Source: Armatimonadota bacterium (lineage in GTDB: Bacteria > Armatimonadota > JAAZEB01). From it: a stretch of DNA of 37,610 bases. Below are positions 7,636 through 15,155 of the stretch, piece by piece. The first letter of the stretch is position 1, and each line of letters begins with the position of its first letter. The notes below the pieces were generated by a model, which was not told the DNA's origin, ran no database searches, and saw only the letters and a program-made list of their open reading frames with translations. Location of the stretch: the NCBI GenBank assembly GCA_012841485.1, contig DUUU01000421.1, positions 1-37,610 on the forward strand. The letters run 5' to 3'. The position numbers and the translations under genes are program-made.

Positions 7636-8970
7636 ATGTTCGAAAGTCTGACAGATAGGTTACAGGGCATCTTCAAGGGCCTGCGTGATAAGGGGAAGCT
7701 GACGGAGCAAGACGTCAACGACGCGCTCCGGCAGGTTCGGCTCGCCTTGCTCGAGGCGGACGTCAACTTCAAGGTGGTCAAGGAGTTGGTCGCGGCCATC
7801 AAGGAGCGGGCCATCGGGCAAGAGGTGTTGCAGAGTCTCACCCCGGAGCAGCACGTCATCAAGATTGTCCAGGAGGAGCTGACGAGACTCCTGGGCAGCA
7901 GTGAGGCGCGCCTCCAGATTGCCTCGAAGCCCCCCACCGTGATCATGCTGGTGGGCCTGCAGGGAAGTGGAAAGACGACCCAGGCGGGCAAGCTCGCGCT
8001 CCACCTGCGCAAGCAGGGAAAGCGCCCGCTGCTTGCCGCCCTCGATATCCACCGCCCGGCGGCCATCAAGCAGTTGCAGGTGGTGGGCTCCGGCCTCGAC
8101 ATCCCCGTCTTCACGCTGGGCGAGCAGCAGCCGGCTCAGATCGCGCGCGCCGCGGTCAGCCATGCCGAATCGCATGGCCACGACGTGGTCATCCTCGACA
8201 CGGCAGGACGCCTGCACGTGGATGAGGAGATGATGCACGAGGCGAAGCAGATCGCGGATGCCGTGACGATCCACGAAACGCTTCTCGTGGTCGATGCAAT
8301 GACGGGTCAAGACGCGGTGAACATTGCCGAGCAGTTCAGCGCGGCGCTGCCGGTGGATGGCTTCATCCTCACCAAGTTGGACAGCGATACGCGCGGTGGC
8401 GCGGCGATCTCGATCCGCGCGGTGACCGGCCGGCCCATCAAGTTTGTCGGCATTGGCGAGAAGATGGATGCGCTGGAGGCGTTCCATCCGGACCGGATGG
8501 CCAACCGCATCCTCGGCATGGGCGACATGCTCTCGCTGATCGAGCGCGCGACGCAGGCGGTGAGCAAGGAGCGAGAGCGCGAGCTTGAGGAGCGGCTTCG
8601 CTCCAAGGACTTCAATCTCGAGGACTATCTCGAGCAGCTTGCCGCCGTCAAACAGATGGGCCCATTGGATCAGGTGCTCGGGATGATACCGGGCCTCAGC
8701 GGCCTGATGGGCCGGCGTCAAGTTCAGGTGGATGAGAGCCACCTGAAACGGGTAGAGGCAATCATCCAGTCGATGACGGTTCAGGAGCGACGACACCCCC
8801 AGATCCTCAACGGCAGCCGCCGGCGGCGGATCGCGCGCGGCAGCGGCACCGCCGTACAGGATGTCAACCAGATGCTGAACCAGTTCGAGCAGATGAAGAG
8901 GATGCTGCGCCAGTTCACCGAGATGGAGAGCGGGCGCAAGCGACCGACACGTTTGCCGTTTTCGTTCTGA
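7636..8970 (+). CDS. ffh: Signal recognition particle GTPase
   Basis: Ffh (SRP54) binds signal sequences emerging from ribosomes together with SRP RNA and delivers the ribosome to FtsY at the membrane. 444 residues: N domain (1-~95), GTPase G domain with the P-loop GLQGSGKTT (107-115), DTAGR and TKLD motifs, and the methionine-rich M domain with the RNA-binding signature PQILNGSRRRRIARGSGT followed by QFEQMKRMLRQF. The start MFESLTDRLQ is canonical although the leader has only a weak ribosome site. It heads a rightward operon: rpsP follows 68 nt later. The SRP RNA gene is not recognisable nearby. Complete and normal. Confidence 0.98.
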   Translation: MFESLTDRLQGIFKGLRDKGKLTEQDVNDALRQVRLALLEADVNFKVVKELVAAIKERAIGQEVLQSLTPEQHVIKIVQEELTRLLGSSEARLQIASKPPTVIMLVGLQGSGKTTQAGKLALHLRKQGKRPLLAALDIHRPAAIKQLQVVGSGLDIPVFTLGEQQPAQIARAAVSHAESHGHDVVILDTAGRLHVDEEMMHEAKQIADAVTIHETLLVVDAMTGQDAVNIAEQFSAALPVDGFILTKLDSDTRGGAAISIRAVTGRPIKFVGIGEKMDALEAFHPDRMANRILGMGDMLSLIERATQAVSKERERELEERLRSKDFNLEDYLEQLAAVKQMGPLDQVLGMIPGLSGLMGRRQVQVDESHLKRVEAIIQSMTVQERRHPQILNGSRRRRIARGSGTAVQDVNQMLNQFEQMKRMLRQFTEMESGRKRPTRLPFSF

Positions 8971-9038
8971 GGAGAGGCCATCGCGCCGGGCATTCTGGCG
9001 CGGTGGGGCCTTGAAACACACCGAGGAGGGAACCACTC

Positions 9039-9326
9039 TTGGCAGTTAAGATCAGGCTCCGGCGCATGGGCAGCCGCCACCAGCCGGTTTACCGTGTTGT
9101 CGTTGCGGATTCGTCGGCGCCGCGTGACGGTGCCTTTATTGAGACCATCGGCCATTACAACCCGCGCACTGACCCCGCTACGGTCGTCATCAAGGAGGAC
9201 CGGGCGCTGGAATGGCTGAGCAAGGGTGCCCAGCCCACCGATACCGCGCGTTCGCTGCTCAAGCAGCAGGGCATTTTGAGCCGTTTCGCGGAGGCAAAGC
9301 GCGCCGCGAAGGCCGAGGCTTCCTGA
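9039..9326 (+). CDS. rpsP: 30S ribosomal protein S16
   Basis: 95 residues; S16 is needed for assembly of the body of the 30S subunit. The N-terminus [23 protein letters not shown] and the block [13 protein letters not shown] are diagnostic. The start is TTG at 9039, preceded by GAGGAGGG with 8-nt spacing; no ATG or GTG fits. The C-terminal tail (about 78-95) is Ala/Lys-rich as is common in the family. It sits between ffh and khpA as in Bacillus-type genomes. Confidence 0.97.
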   Translation: MAVKIRLRRMGSRHQPVYRVVVADSSAPRDGAFIETIGHYNPRTDPATVVIKEDRALEWLSKGAQPTDTARSLLKQQGILSRFAEAKRAAKAEAS

Positions 9327-9411
9327 CGACCCACGGCCCACCCGAGCTCCGCAGCCTGGCCATACCACTCCCCTACGGGGCATACCGGCGCCAGGCTGCT
9401 TGGGAGATGAG

Positions 9412-9648
9412 ATGAAAGACCTGGTCGAATACCTGGTCAAGGCGCTCGTGGACCATCCGGAGGCCGTCGAGATTACCGCATCGCACGACCATGATGGCGA
9501 TTTGTACGAGGTACGTGTCGATCCCGCGGATGTGGGTAAGGTGATCGGGAGAGGCGGAAAGACTGCCAACGCTCTGCGGACTCTCGTGAAGGCGGCGGCA
9601 TCGAAAACGTACGGGCGTGTCTCGGTCGACATCGTGACGGACGACTGA
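9412..9648 (+). CDS. khpA: KH-domain RNA-binding protein KhpA (YlqC)
   Basis: 78 residues, the usual KhpA size. A single type-II KH domain that partners KhpB in some Gram-positive bacteria and binds small and messenger RNAs, affecting cell division and shape. The GxxG loop is visible as VIGRGGKTANALRTLVKAAA (about 46-65). N-terminus MKDLVEYLVKALVDHPEAV is canonical. I chose ATG 9412, preceded by GGGAG at 5 nt, over the in-frame TTG at 9400. It follows rpsP and precedes a 232-nt spacer before ylqD. No khpB/jag gene is in the window. Confidence 0.94.
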   Translation: MKDLVEYLVKALVDHPEAVEITASHDHDGDLYEVRVDPADVGKVIGRGGKTANALRTLVKAAASKTYGRVSVDIVTDD

Positions 9649-9715
9649 GGCAGGTTGTTTCGCGCCCTCAGGGTGGCCCATCCCCAGACATCATCGGATA
9701 GATAGTCTCGCCGAC

Positions 9716-9741
9716 GCGGCCCCCGGCAGTACCGGGGCCGC
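9716..9741 (+). other. GC hairpin in the khpA-ylqD spacer
   Basis: GCGGCCCC and GGGGCCGC form an 8-bp stem (extendable with one bulged C) in a 232-nt spacer (9649-9880) inside an otherwise tight operon. A smaller GGTTT/AAACC stem follows near 9746-9763. It may be a processing or partial-termination site, or part of a structured leader for ylqD onward. I recognise no known riboswitch class in it. Confidence 0.4.
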
Positions 9742-9880
9742 AATCGGTTTGGGTGGGGGAAACCCTGGGGACGCTTGGGTTAGGCATCTCTGGCAGGCTG
9801 GCCGACGGGTGTGCGGCGGCTTGACAGCCATTGAATGCGCTGGGCCCGCGGGCCTGGCGGGAAGTGAAACGGGGAAACGC

Positions 9881-10297
9881 ATGCAGCTTCGCCGAACGGT
9901 GACCCTCAAGGTCATCGTCACAGAGAAGTTCAAAGAGGAGACGCTCAAGGCTCTGGATGAGGCCCTGGAACAGATCGACCAGGCACGCAGCCAGATCGAT
10001 TTTCGCTCGCGCATCTACCTGACGGAGCTCCAGCGCCAGGATCTGAACCAGGCGGCCGAGTTCCGCCGGCGCATCGAGGCAGAGAAGCGCCGCCAGGATG
10101 AGATGAAGGAGCAGCTCACCAACCAGCGCGAGGAGATCACGGCGCTTGAGCTTGGCTCGGAGTACACCCAGGGCACCCTGGAGGGGTTCGTCGACATCCA
10201 GGTGGGCGACAATCTGCAGGCGAAGCTTGCCGAGGCTGAGATCATCGTGAAGGATGACCAGGTGGTCGAGCTTCGGGAGCCACAGCCCTCGGCATGA
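9881..10297 (+). CDS. ylqD: YlqD-family protein
   Basis: 138 residues. YlqD is a conserved protein of unknown function found between khpA and rimM in Bacillus and relatives; the same position here supports the call. Sequence: a beta-like N-terminus (MQLRRTVTLKVIVTEKFKEE), a long charged helix likely to form a coiled coil (about 20-85, LDEALEQIDQARSQIDFRSR onward), then a compact C-terminal segment (EGFVDIQVGDNLQAKLAEAEIIVKDDQVVEL) typical of the family. Start ATG 9881 follows GGGGA with 6-nt spacing; a longer frame from 9749 has no family similarity. Its stop overlaps the rimM start by 4 nt (ATGA), implying translational coupling. Confidence 0.85.
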   Translation: MQLRRTVTLKVIVTEKFKEETLKALDEALEQIDQARSQIDFRSRIYLTELQRQDLNQAAEFRRRIEAEKRRQDEMKEQLTNQREEITALELGSEYTQGTLEGFVDIQVGDNLQAKLAEAEIIVKDDQVVELREPQPSA

Positions 10298-10800
10298 AGC
10301 CCGAAGAGTGCGAGGTCGTCATCGGCCAGGTGGCCGCGGCGCACGGGATCCACGGCGAAGTCCGTGTCCGGCCGGAGCCGGACAGCGTCGAGCGCTTCCG
10401 CGACCTGAAAGAGGTCTGCCTGCGCCACGAGGAGCGTGAGTGGGTCGTTCCCGTCGAGCGCTCGCGCCGGCATGGCAAGGAGATCATCCTCACCCTGGCT
10501 GGCGTGACGACCGTTCCCGCCGCGAGGCGCCTCCAGGGAGCCCTGGTGGCCATCCCGAAGGCGGAGCGTCGCGAGTTGCCGCCGGGCGAGTACTTCATCG
10601 ACGATATCATCGGCCTGGATGTCTACACTACCGACGGCCGTTTGCTGGGCCAGGTGGAAGAGGTGCTCCAGCTACCGGCGAATGATGTCTACGTCGTCGG
10701 CGAGTATCTTTACCCCGCGGTTCGCGATTACGTCACCGAGATTGACATGCAGGGACGGCGCATCGTCGTTCGTCCCCCCGAGGAAAGCTTCGCCGAGTAG
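10294..10800 (+). CDS. rimM: Ribosome maturation factor RimM
   Basis: 168 residues. RimM binds S19 and helps the 30S head mature. The N-terminal RimM barrel begins VVIGQVAAAHGIHGEVRV (about 8-25) and the C-terminal PRC-barrel domain begins near 98 (GEYFIDDIIGLDVYTTDGRLLGQV), with the family's NDVYVV strand. The start overlaps the ylqD stop (ATGA). trmD follows after 140 nt, a spacer containing imperfect GC-rich inverted repeats but no clear promoter. Confidence 0.96.
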   Translation: MKPEECEVVIGQVAAAHGIHGEVRVRPEPDSVERFRDLKEVCLRHEEREWVVPVERSRRHGKEIILTLAGVTTVPAARRLQGALVAIPKAERRELPPGEYFIDDIIGLDVYTTDGRLLGQVEEVLQLPANDVYVVGEYLYPAVRDYVTEIDMQGRRIVVRPPEESFAE

Positions 10801-10940
10801 GAACCGGACCCCGAGGCGCGTGCGGCCGGACAGACCCGCGCGGGTGACGCGTGCCCGGTCCGGCATCTCTCCGCCCCCTTGACTGGTGGCACGCCGGCTG
10901 GGAGTCATCCCGTTCGGCGGGGCAGGCAGGAGGTAGGTGC

Positions 10941-11741
10941 GTGCGCATCTCCATTCTCACGATCTTCCCAGAGATGGTGCGCGCGCCATTGGAGGAGAGC
11001 ATCCTGAAGCGGGCCCGCGAGAGGGGCCTGATCCGGACCGAGGTCGTGAATATCCGCGACTTTGCCACCGACCGGCACCAGAGTACGGATGACTATCCGT
11101 ACGGTGGCGGGCCGGGGATGGTGATGAAGCCGGATCCGATCTACGCGGCGCTGCGCGCGGTGTGCGCGGGCGGGCCACCGCCCGACCAGGAGGTGCCCGG
11201 CCGGGCCATCCTGCTCACATCGCCCGCCGGAGAGGTGTTCGACCAGGCGATGGCGCGCGAGCTGGCGCAGTGTACGCACATGGTGATCATCTGTGGCCAC
11301 TACGAGGGTGTCGATGATCGGGTCCGCGAGTTGGCGCATGCGCGAGAGGTCTCCATCGGCGACTACGTGCTCACCGGAGGCGAGTTGCCGGCGTTGGTGA
11401 TCACGGATGCCGTGAGCCGCCTCGTGCCGGGCGTGCTGGGGGGCGAGGAATCGGCGGCCGAGGAGTCGTTCTCCGAGGGCCTGCTGGAGTACCCGCAGTA
11501 TACGCGGCCCTTTGAGTTTGAGGGTCGCCAGGTGCCCGCAGTGCTCCTGTCGGGGCACCATGAGGAGGTGCGCCGGTGGCGCCGCCGGCAAAGCCTGGAG
11601 CGCACGCTCGCGCGGCGACCGGAGCTTCTGGAACAGGCGCACTTGACTGAGGAAGACAAGCGCTTCCTCGCCGAGATTCAATCTCGGAAGACGCACGGGG
11701 AGTTGTTGGCCGCTGGAGAGGATACGTCCGGCGGCGTTTGA
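10941..11741 (+). CDS. trmD: tRNA (guanine-N1)-methyltransferase
   Basis: 266 residues. TrmD methylates G37 of tRNAs with SAM, preventing +1 frameshifts; it is essential in most bacteria and has a trefoil-knot SPOUT fold. Motifs: [10 protein letters not shown] at the start, [55 protein letters not shown] (SAM-binding knot), and [11 protein letters not shown]. Start GTG 10941 is fixed by AGGAGGT with 6-nt spacing; a longer frame from 10851 lacks similarity. It is slightly longer than E. coli TrmD, with a normal C-terminal helical domain. rplS follows, as in most bacteria. Confidence 0.97.
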   Translation: MRISILTIFPEMVRAPLEESILKRARERGLIRTEVVNIRDFATDRHQSTDDYPYGGGPGMVMKPDPIYAALRAVCAGGPPPDQEVPGRAILLTSPAGEVFDQAMARELAQCTHMVIICGHYEGVDDRVRELAHAREVSIGDYVLTGGELPALVITDAVSRLVPGVLGGEESAAEESFSEGLLEYPQYTRPFEFEGRQVPAVLLSGHHEEVRRWRRRQSLERTLARRPELLEQAHLTEEDKRFLAEIQSRKTHGELLAAGEDTSGGV

Positions 11742-11752
11742 GCGGGACGGGG

Positions 11753-11791
11753 GAAGCCCTCTCCCCTTTGGCTCTGCCGGAGGGGAGCTTC
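11753..11791 (+). promoter_or_regulatory. Structured leader hairpin before rplS
   Basis: CTCCCCT (11761-11767) pairs with AGGGGAG (11781-11787); an outer GAAG/CTTC helix extends it with a 4-nt bulge. It lies between the trmD stop and the rplS ribosome site. Position suggests control of L19 levels relative to TrmD or an RNA processing site; function not shown. Confidence 0.4.
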
Positions 11792-11823
11792 TGTTGCTGT
11801 TCCGCGTAGGGGAGGAGAGGACA

Positions 11824-12168
11824 TTGGCAAGCATCATTGAGGCCATTGAGAAAGAGCAGACGCGGGATGATCGGCCCCCGTTCCGCGCAGGCGACACGCT
11901 TCGCGTTCACGTGAAGGTCGTCGAGGGCGGCAAGGAGCGCATCCAGGTCTTCGAGGGGATCTGCATCGACCGGAAGCACGACGGGATCCGCGAGAGCTTC
12001 ACGGTGCGCAAGATCTCGCATACCGTGGGCGTGGAGCGCACCTTCATGCTTCATTCGCCCAAGGTCGATAAGATCGACGTGGTGCGGCGCGGCCGAGTGC
12101 GGCGCGCCAAGCTCTTCTACCTGCGCAAGAAGGTCGGCAAGGCCGCGCGCCTCAAGGAGCTGCGCTGA
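11824..12168 (+). CDS. rplS: 50S ribosomal protein L19
   Basis: 114 residues, the normal L19 length; it sits at the subunit interface of the 50S. Conserved blocks: [75 protein letters not shown]. The start is TTG at 11824 ([13 protein letters not shown]), preceded by GGAGGAGAGG; an in-frame TTG at 11794 lies upstream of the ribosome site and would add residues not found in the family. A 13-bp hairpin follows the stop. Confidence 0.96.
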   Translation: MASIIEAIEKEQTRDDRPPFRAGDTLRVHVKVVEGGKERIQVFEGICIDRKHDGIRESFTVRKISHTVGVERTFMLHSPKVDKIDVVRRGRVRRAKLFYLRKKVGKAARLKELR

Positions 12169-12180
12169 CCCGCTAATTAC

Positions 12181-12207
12181 GAGGGGATGAGGCAGCCTCA
12201 TCCCCTC
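12181..12207 (+). terminator. 13-bp hairpin after rplS
   Basis: GAGGGGATGAGGC and GCCTCATCCCCTC are perfect inverted repeats separated by a single A (effectively an 11-bp stem with a 5-nt loop). It begins 12 nt after the rplS stop, the classic end of this operon. No T-tract follows. Confidence 0.65.
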
Positions 12208-12393
12208 CCCTGCCACTGCTCGGAGCGCGATCCCGCCGCGATCTTCATCGCATCCGCCTATCATGCGAAACCGCGGTGCATGCCATAGTGTCCTCTGTAA
12301 TACCCGGATCTGCATCGGCATCGGCAGGGAACCGGGGCGCGGAGTGTGTTGCGGTAGCGGATACGAGAGAGGATAGAGGGGGAGGTGCAATCG

Positions 12394-13191
12394 GTGAGCT
12401 GGGAATCGGCAATGAACGACCTGGCCAACTCCTGGAAGGTCGGAATTGCGTTTGTCGTTCTCGTCGCGATTCGGGTGCTTCTCACCAGCCAGGCGGAATC
12501 CCTCGCGCGCATGCGCGCGGCCGTCTTTGGCGGCCTCGCCGGCCTCTTCGGCGGCGACCGGCCGGCCACGCATCCCAACTCCATGCCTTCTGATGCCAAC
12601 TCCGGCGGCGCCGATGCGGCCGCAGGCGATGGCGACCCCGAGGCGTCCTCGACCCGCTCGCGGGCCGAGGAGATGCGCTCCTCTGTTCTGGAGTTCATCG
12701 ATTCCGGTCTGATCGCGCTGGTGCTCGTCTTCATGATCATCCGGCCCTTTGTCGTCCAGGCCTTTTACATCCCCTCTGGATCGATGCGCCCGACGTTGGT
12801 GGAGAACGACAAGATCCTGGTGAGCAAGTTCACCTATCGGTTCCAGCCACTGCGCCGCAGCGATGTCGTCGTCTTCAAAGCACCGCCGGAGGCTGCCCTG
12901 GATGAGAAGGACTTCATCAAGCGCCTGATCGCCCTCCCTGGCGATGTGATCGAAGTGCGCGATGGCATGGTCTTCATCAATGGCAAGCCACAGGAGGAGC
13001 CCTACATCGCCGAGCCACCGGTCTACGATATGCCTCCGGTCACCGTAGAGCCTGGCAAGGTGTTTGTCATGGGCGACAACCGGAATGACAGCAATGATAG
13101 CCATGCGTGGGGGCCGCTGGATGCCGACCGAATCCGCGGGAAAGCACTGGTCATCTTCTGGCCGCTTAGCCGGATTGGCGTCATCCACTGA
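12394..13191 (+). CDS. lepB: Signal peptidase I
   Basis: 265 residues. Membrane serine protease that removes signal peptides from exported proteins. Two membrane segments: about 14-30 (VGIAFVVLVAIRVLL) and about 105-122 (GLIALVLVFMIIRPFVV), separated by an acidic Ala/Ser/Asp-rich linker. Catalytic serine S130 in FYIPSGSMRPTL and catalytic lysine near 176 in FIKRLIALPGD; family box MGDNRNDSNDSHAWGP. Start GTG 12394 has GGGGAGG 8 nt upstream; GTG 12385 overlaps that site and ATG 12412 has a poorer one. The extra N-terminal membrane helix and linker are unusual for the shorter Gram-positive type. rnhB overlaps its end. Its place after rplS is where Bacillus has rbgA next to rnhB. Confidence 0.95.
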   Translation: MSWESAMNDLANSWKVGIAFVVLVAIRVLLTSQAESLARMRAAVFGGLAGLFGGDRPATHPNSMPSDANSGGADAAAGDGDPEASSTRSRAEEMRSSVLEFIDSGLIALVLVFMIIRPFVVQAFYIPSGSMRPTLVENDKILVSKFTYRFQPLRRSDVVVFKAPPEAALDEKDFIKRLIALPGDVIEVRDGMVFINGKPQEEPYIAEPPVYDMPPVTVEPGKVFVMGDNRNDSNDSHAWGPLDADRIRGKALVIFWPLSRIGVIH

Positions 13192-13843
13192 CGCGCCCGC
13201 CTCTGAGGCCGCCCCGGAGGATGTACTCCGGGCGGCCGGCTATGCGCGCATCGCCGGCGTCGATGAGGCCGGTCGCGGGCCACTTGCCGGACCGGTCGTC
13301 GCCGCCGCCGTCATTCTCCCGCATCCTTGCCCCATCGAGGGGATCAACGACTCCAAGCGCCTCACGGTCGCTCAACGCGAACGCGTCTACCATGCTATCC
13401 TCGAAGGCGCCGTCACCGTCGGCATCGGGATCTCTGATGTCGACCTGATCGACCGTGTCAATATTCTCCAGGCGACGCGCCTGGCCATGCGCCAGGCGGT
13501 GCTCGCGTTGCACCCAGCACCAGAGTTCGTCCTCGTCGATTATGTTCACATCCCGGATCTCCCCTACCCCCAACGCGGCTTGGCCCATGGAGACCGCCTC
13601 TGCCCCTGCATCGGCGCCGCGTCCATCATCGCGAAGGTAACGCGAGACCGCCTTCTGGTCGAGCTAGACCGCGAGTATCCGCACTACGGATTCGCCGCGC
13701 ATAAGGGATATGGCACGCCCCAGCATCTGGCACGGATCGCCCGCTATGGGGTTTGCCCCGCGCACCGGCGCAGCTTCGCTCCCGTGCGCGATTTCCTGGA
13801 GCAGCCGGTTCTCTTCAGCCAGGAGGCCGATAGTGAGGAGTAG
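13175..13843 (+). CDS. rnhB: Ribonuclease HII
   Basis: 222 residues. RNase HII cuts RNA-DNA hybrids and single ribonucleotides in DNA. Conserved acidic residues: D and E of IAGVDEAGRGPLAGPVVAAA, D of VLVDYVHIP, and D of ASIIAKVTRDRLL; also the tyrosine-containing YGFAAHKGYGTPQH. The best start in the frame is TTG 13175, within the lepB end (17-nt overlap); its ribosome site is weak (CCGGA), so coupling to lepB is likely and the exact start is uncertain. The motif GVDEAG begins about 28 residues in, a little later than usual. Confidence 0.94.
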   Translation: MASSTDAPASEAAPEDVLRAAGYARIAGVDEAGRGPLAGPVVAAAVILPHPCPIEGINDSKRLTVAQRERVYHAILEGAVTVGIGISDVDLIDRVNILQATRLAMRQAVLALHPAPEFVLVDYVHIPDLPYPQRGLAHGDRLCPCIGAASIIAKVTRDRLLVELDREYPHYGFAAHKGYGTPQHLARIARYGVCPAHRRSFAPVRDFLEQPVLFSQEADSEE

Positions 13844-14234
13844 GCGAGGCATCGGGCGCTTCGGCGAGCGCGAGGCCGCCGCCCGGCTCGTCGAGATGGG
13901 CTACCGCATCCGGGAACAGGGATATCGCGCCGTTCTTGGCAGCGTGTGCATCGGCGAGATCGACCTGATCGCCGATGAGGGCGAGTACCTCGTCTTCGCC
14001 GAGGTGAAGGCGCGCTCCGATCTGAGCAGAGGTCTTCCACGAGAGGCCGTTGGCCGCGCCAAGCAACGGAAGATGACGCGGGCCGCCGCCCTCTATGCCA
14101 CCGCCCTTGGCGAGGAGCGCCCCTGGCGCTTCGATGTGATCGAAGTCATCCTTCTCCCCGGGGGCAGCACGGAGGTGCATGTTCTGCGCGATGCCTTCCA
14201 GGCCGACGAGCGCGATCTCCGGGGGCTGGAATAG
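13833..14234 (+). CDS. yraN: YraN / UPF0102 nuclease-fold protein
   Basis: 133 residues of the UPF0102 family, a PD-(D/E)XK-like fold of uncertain function commonly next to rnhB. Motifs: GRFGEREAAARLVEMGYRI at the N-terminus, GEIDLIADEGEYLVFAEVKARS (the D-x(n)-E-x-K core, about 47-68), and RFDVIEVIL. Start GTG 13833 is set by AGGAGG with 6-nt spacing and overlaps the rnhB stop by 11 nt. Its own TAG overlaps the next gene's GTG by one base. Confidence 0.93.
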   Translation: MRSRRGIGRFGEREAAARLVEMGYRIREQGYRAVLGSVCIGEIDLIADEGEYLVFAEVKARSDLSRGLPREAVGRAKQRKMTRAAALYATALGEERPWRFDVIEVILLPGGSTEVHVLRDAFQADERDLRGLE

Positions 14235-15118
14235 TGGATCTCACCGCTGGAATTGCCGAGATCGCCGCGGATAGCCGCTCCGGTGCCACCGCTCTCGCCG
14301 AACGCGCGGCGGCGCTGCTCACCGCCGCTCAAAGCCTGCCCGCCGAAGAGCTGCCCGCCCTCTGTGTCGCGCTCGCGAAGGCGCAACCGGCGATGGCACC
14401 GCTCCTCCGCCTGGCAAACGCCGTGCTCCTCGCGGCAGAGAGCCACCCAGCCAGCAACGCCGCCACACGGGCCGCGGCGAAGGAGTTCATGTCGGACCTC
14501 CGACGGCACGCAGCGCAGGCATCACGCCAGGGCGCGACGGTACTCCCGGACGGGCGCGTGCTCACGCATTCATCGAGTAGCCTGGTGGCCGAGGCGATCC
14601 TGGGCGCGCACGCCGTTGGCCGGCGCATCGAGGTGTTCTGCACCGAGTCGCGCCCCGGGTTCGAGGGGCGGGCGTTGGCTGCCCGCCTCGCCGCGGCGGG
14701 AGTGCTCGTCACGCTCGTCGTGGATGCCGCCGCGCCCGCGCTGCTCTCGCAGTGCGATCTTCTCTTGATGGGCGCGGATACGGTCTGCGCCGCAGGACTC
14801 GTACACAAGGTGGGCACCCTCGGGCTGGCCGTCGCGGCGCGTTACTGCGGGGTCCCCACGTATGCGCTGGCCACCGACGAGAAGCTGTTGCCGAGCGCCT
14901 GCGGCGAACATCCTCCCGTGCCGGAACGCGACCCGGCCGAGGTGCTCCCGGACGCGCCGCCCGGAGTGACGCCGCTCAACTTCTACTACGACCTGACGCC
15001 CCACTCCCTGCTCGATGGCATCCTCACCGAGGATGGCCCCCTCCCCGCCGAAACCCTTGACCAGCGTCTCGACACGATATCGGTGCATCCGGCTCTAGCG
15101 GGCATCTGGCGCGAGTAG
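14234..15118 (+). CDS. eIF2B alpha / ribose-1,5-bisphosphate isomerase-like protein
   Basis: 294 residues with an N-terminal helical part (1-~95) and a Rossmann-like C-terminal domain of the eIF2B-alpha/beta/delta, MtnA, R15P-isomerase superfamily. Shared blocks: GRVLTHSSSSLV (108-118), EVFCTESRPGFEGRALAARL (133-152), LLLMGADTVCAAGLVHKVGTLGLAVAARYCGVPTYAL (177-211). MtnA and R15P isomerase carry a catalytic cysteine in the TH(C/S) loop; here it reads THSSSS, as in the regulatory eIF2B-type proteins, while the GAD aspartate remains. So sugar-phosphate isomerase activity is doubtful and the substrate is unknown. GTG start overlaps the yraN stop, making it the tail of the lepB-rnhB-yraN unit. 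A nucleotide- or sugar-phosphate-sensing role is possible but not shown. Confidence 0.85.
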   Translation: MDLTAGIAEIAADSRSGATALAERAAALLTAAQSLPAEELPALCVALAKAQPAMAPLLRLANAVLLAAESHPASNAATRAAAKEFMSDLRRHAAQASRQGATVLPDGRVLTHSSSSLVAEAILGAHAVGRRIEVFCTESRPGFEGRALAARLAAAGVLVTLVVDAAAPALLSQCDLLLMGADTVCAAGLVHKVGTLGLAVAARYCGVPTYALATDEKLLPSACGEHPPVPERDPAEVLPDAPPGVTPLNFYYDLTPHSLLDGILTEDGPLPAETLDQRLDTISVHPALAGIWRE

Positions 15119-15155
15119 CGCCCACTCCAGGGCACGCTATCATCCGCGCCGGCGC

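Noticed and set aside
7335..8114. N-terminal extension of the UbiD-family gene
   Set aside because: The extension is antisense to ffh and unlike UbiD; the protein has a canonical start at 7334.
7660..9036. A 458-codon minus-strand open frame
   Set aside because: Antisense shadow of ffh.
11401..13188. A 595-codon open frame on the minus strand
   Set aside because: It runs antisense through trmD, rplS and lepB, all clearly real, and its translation is compositionally biased (His/Arg-rich) with no family resemblance; an effect of high GC at third positions.
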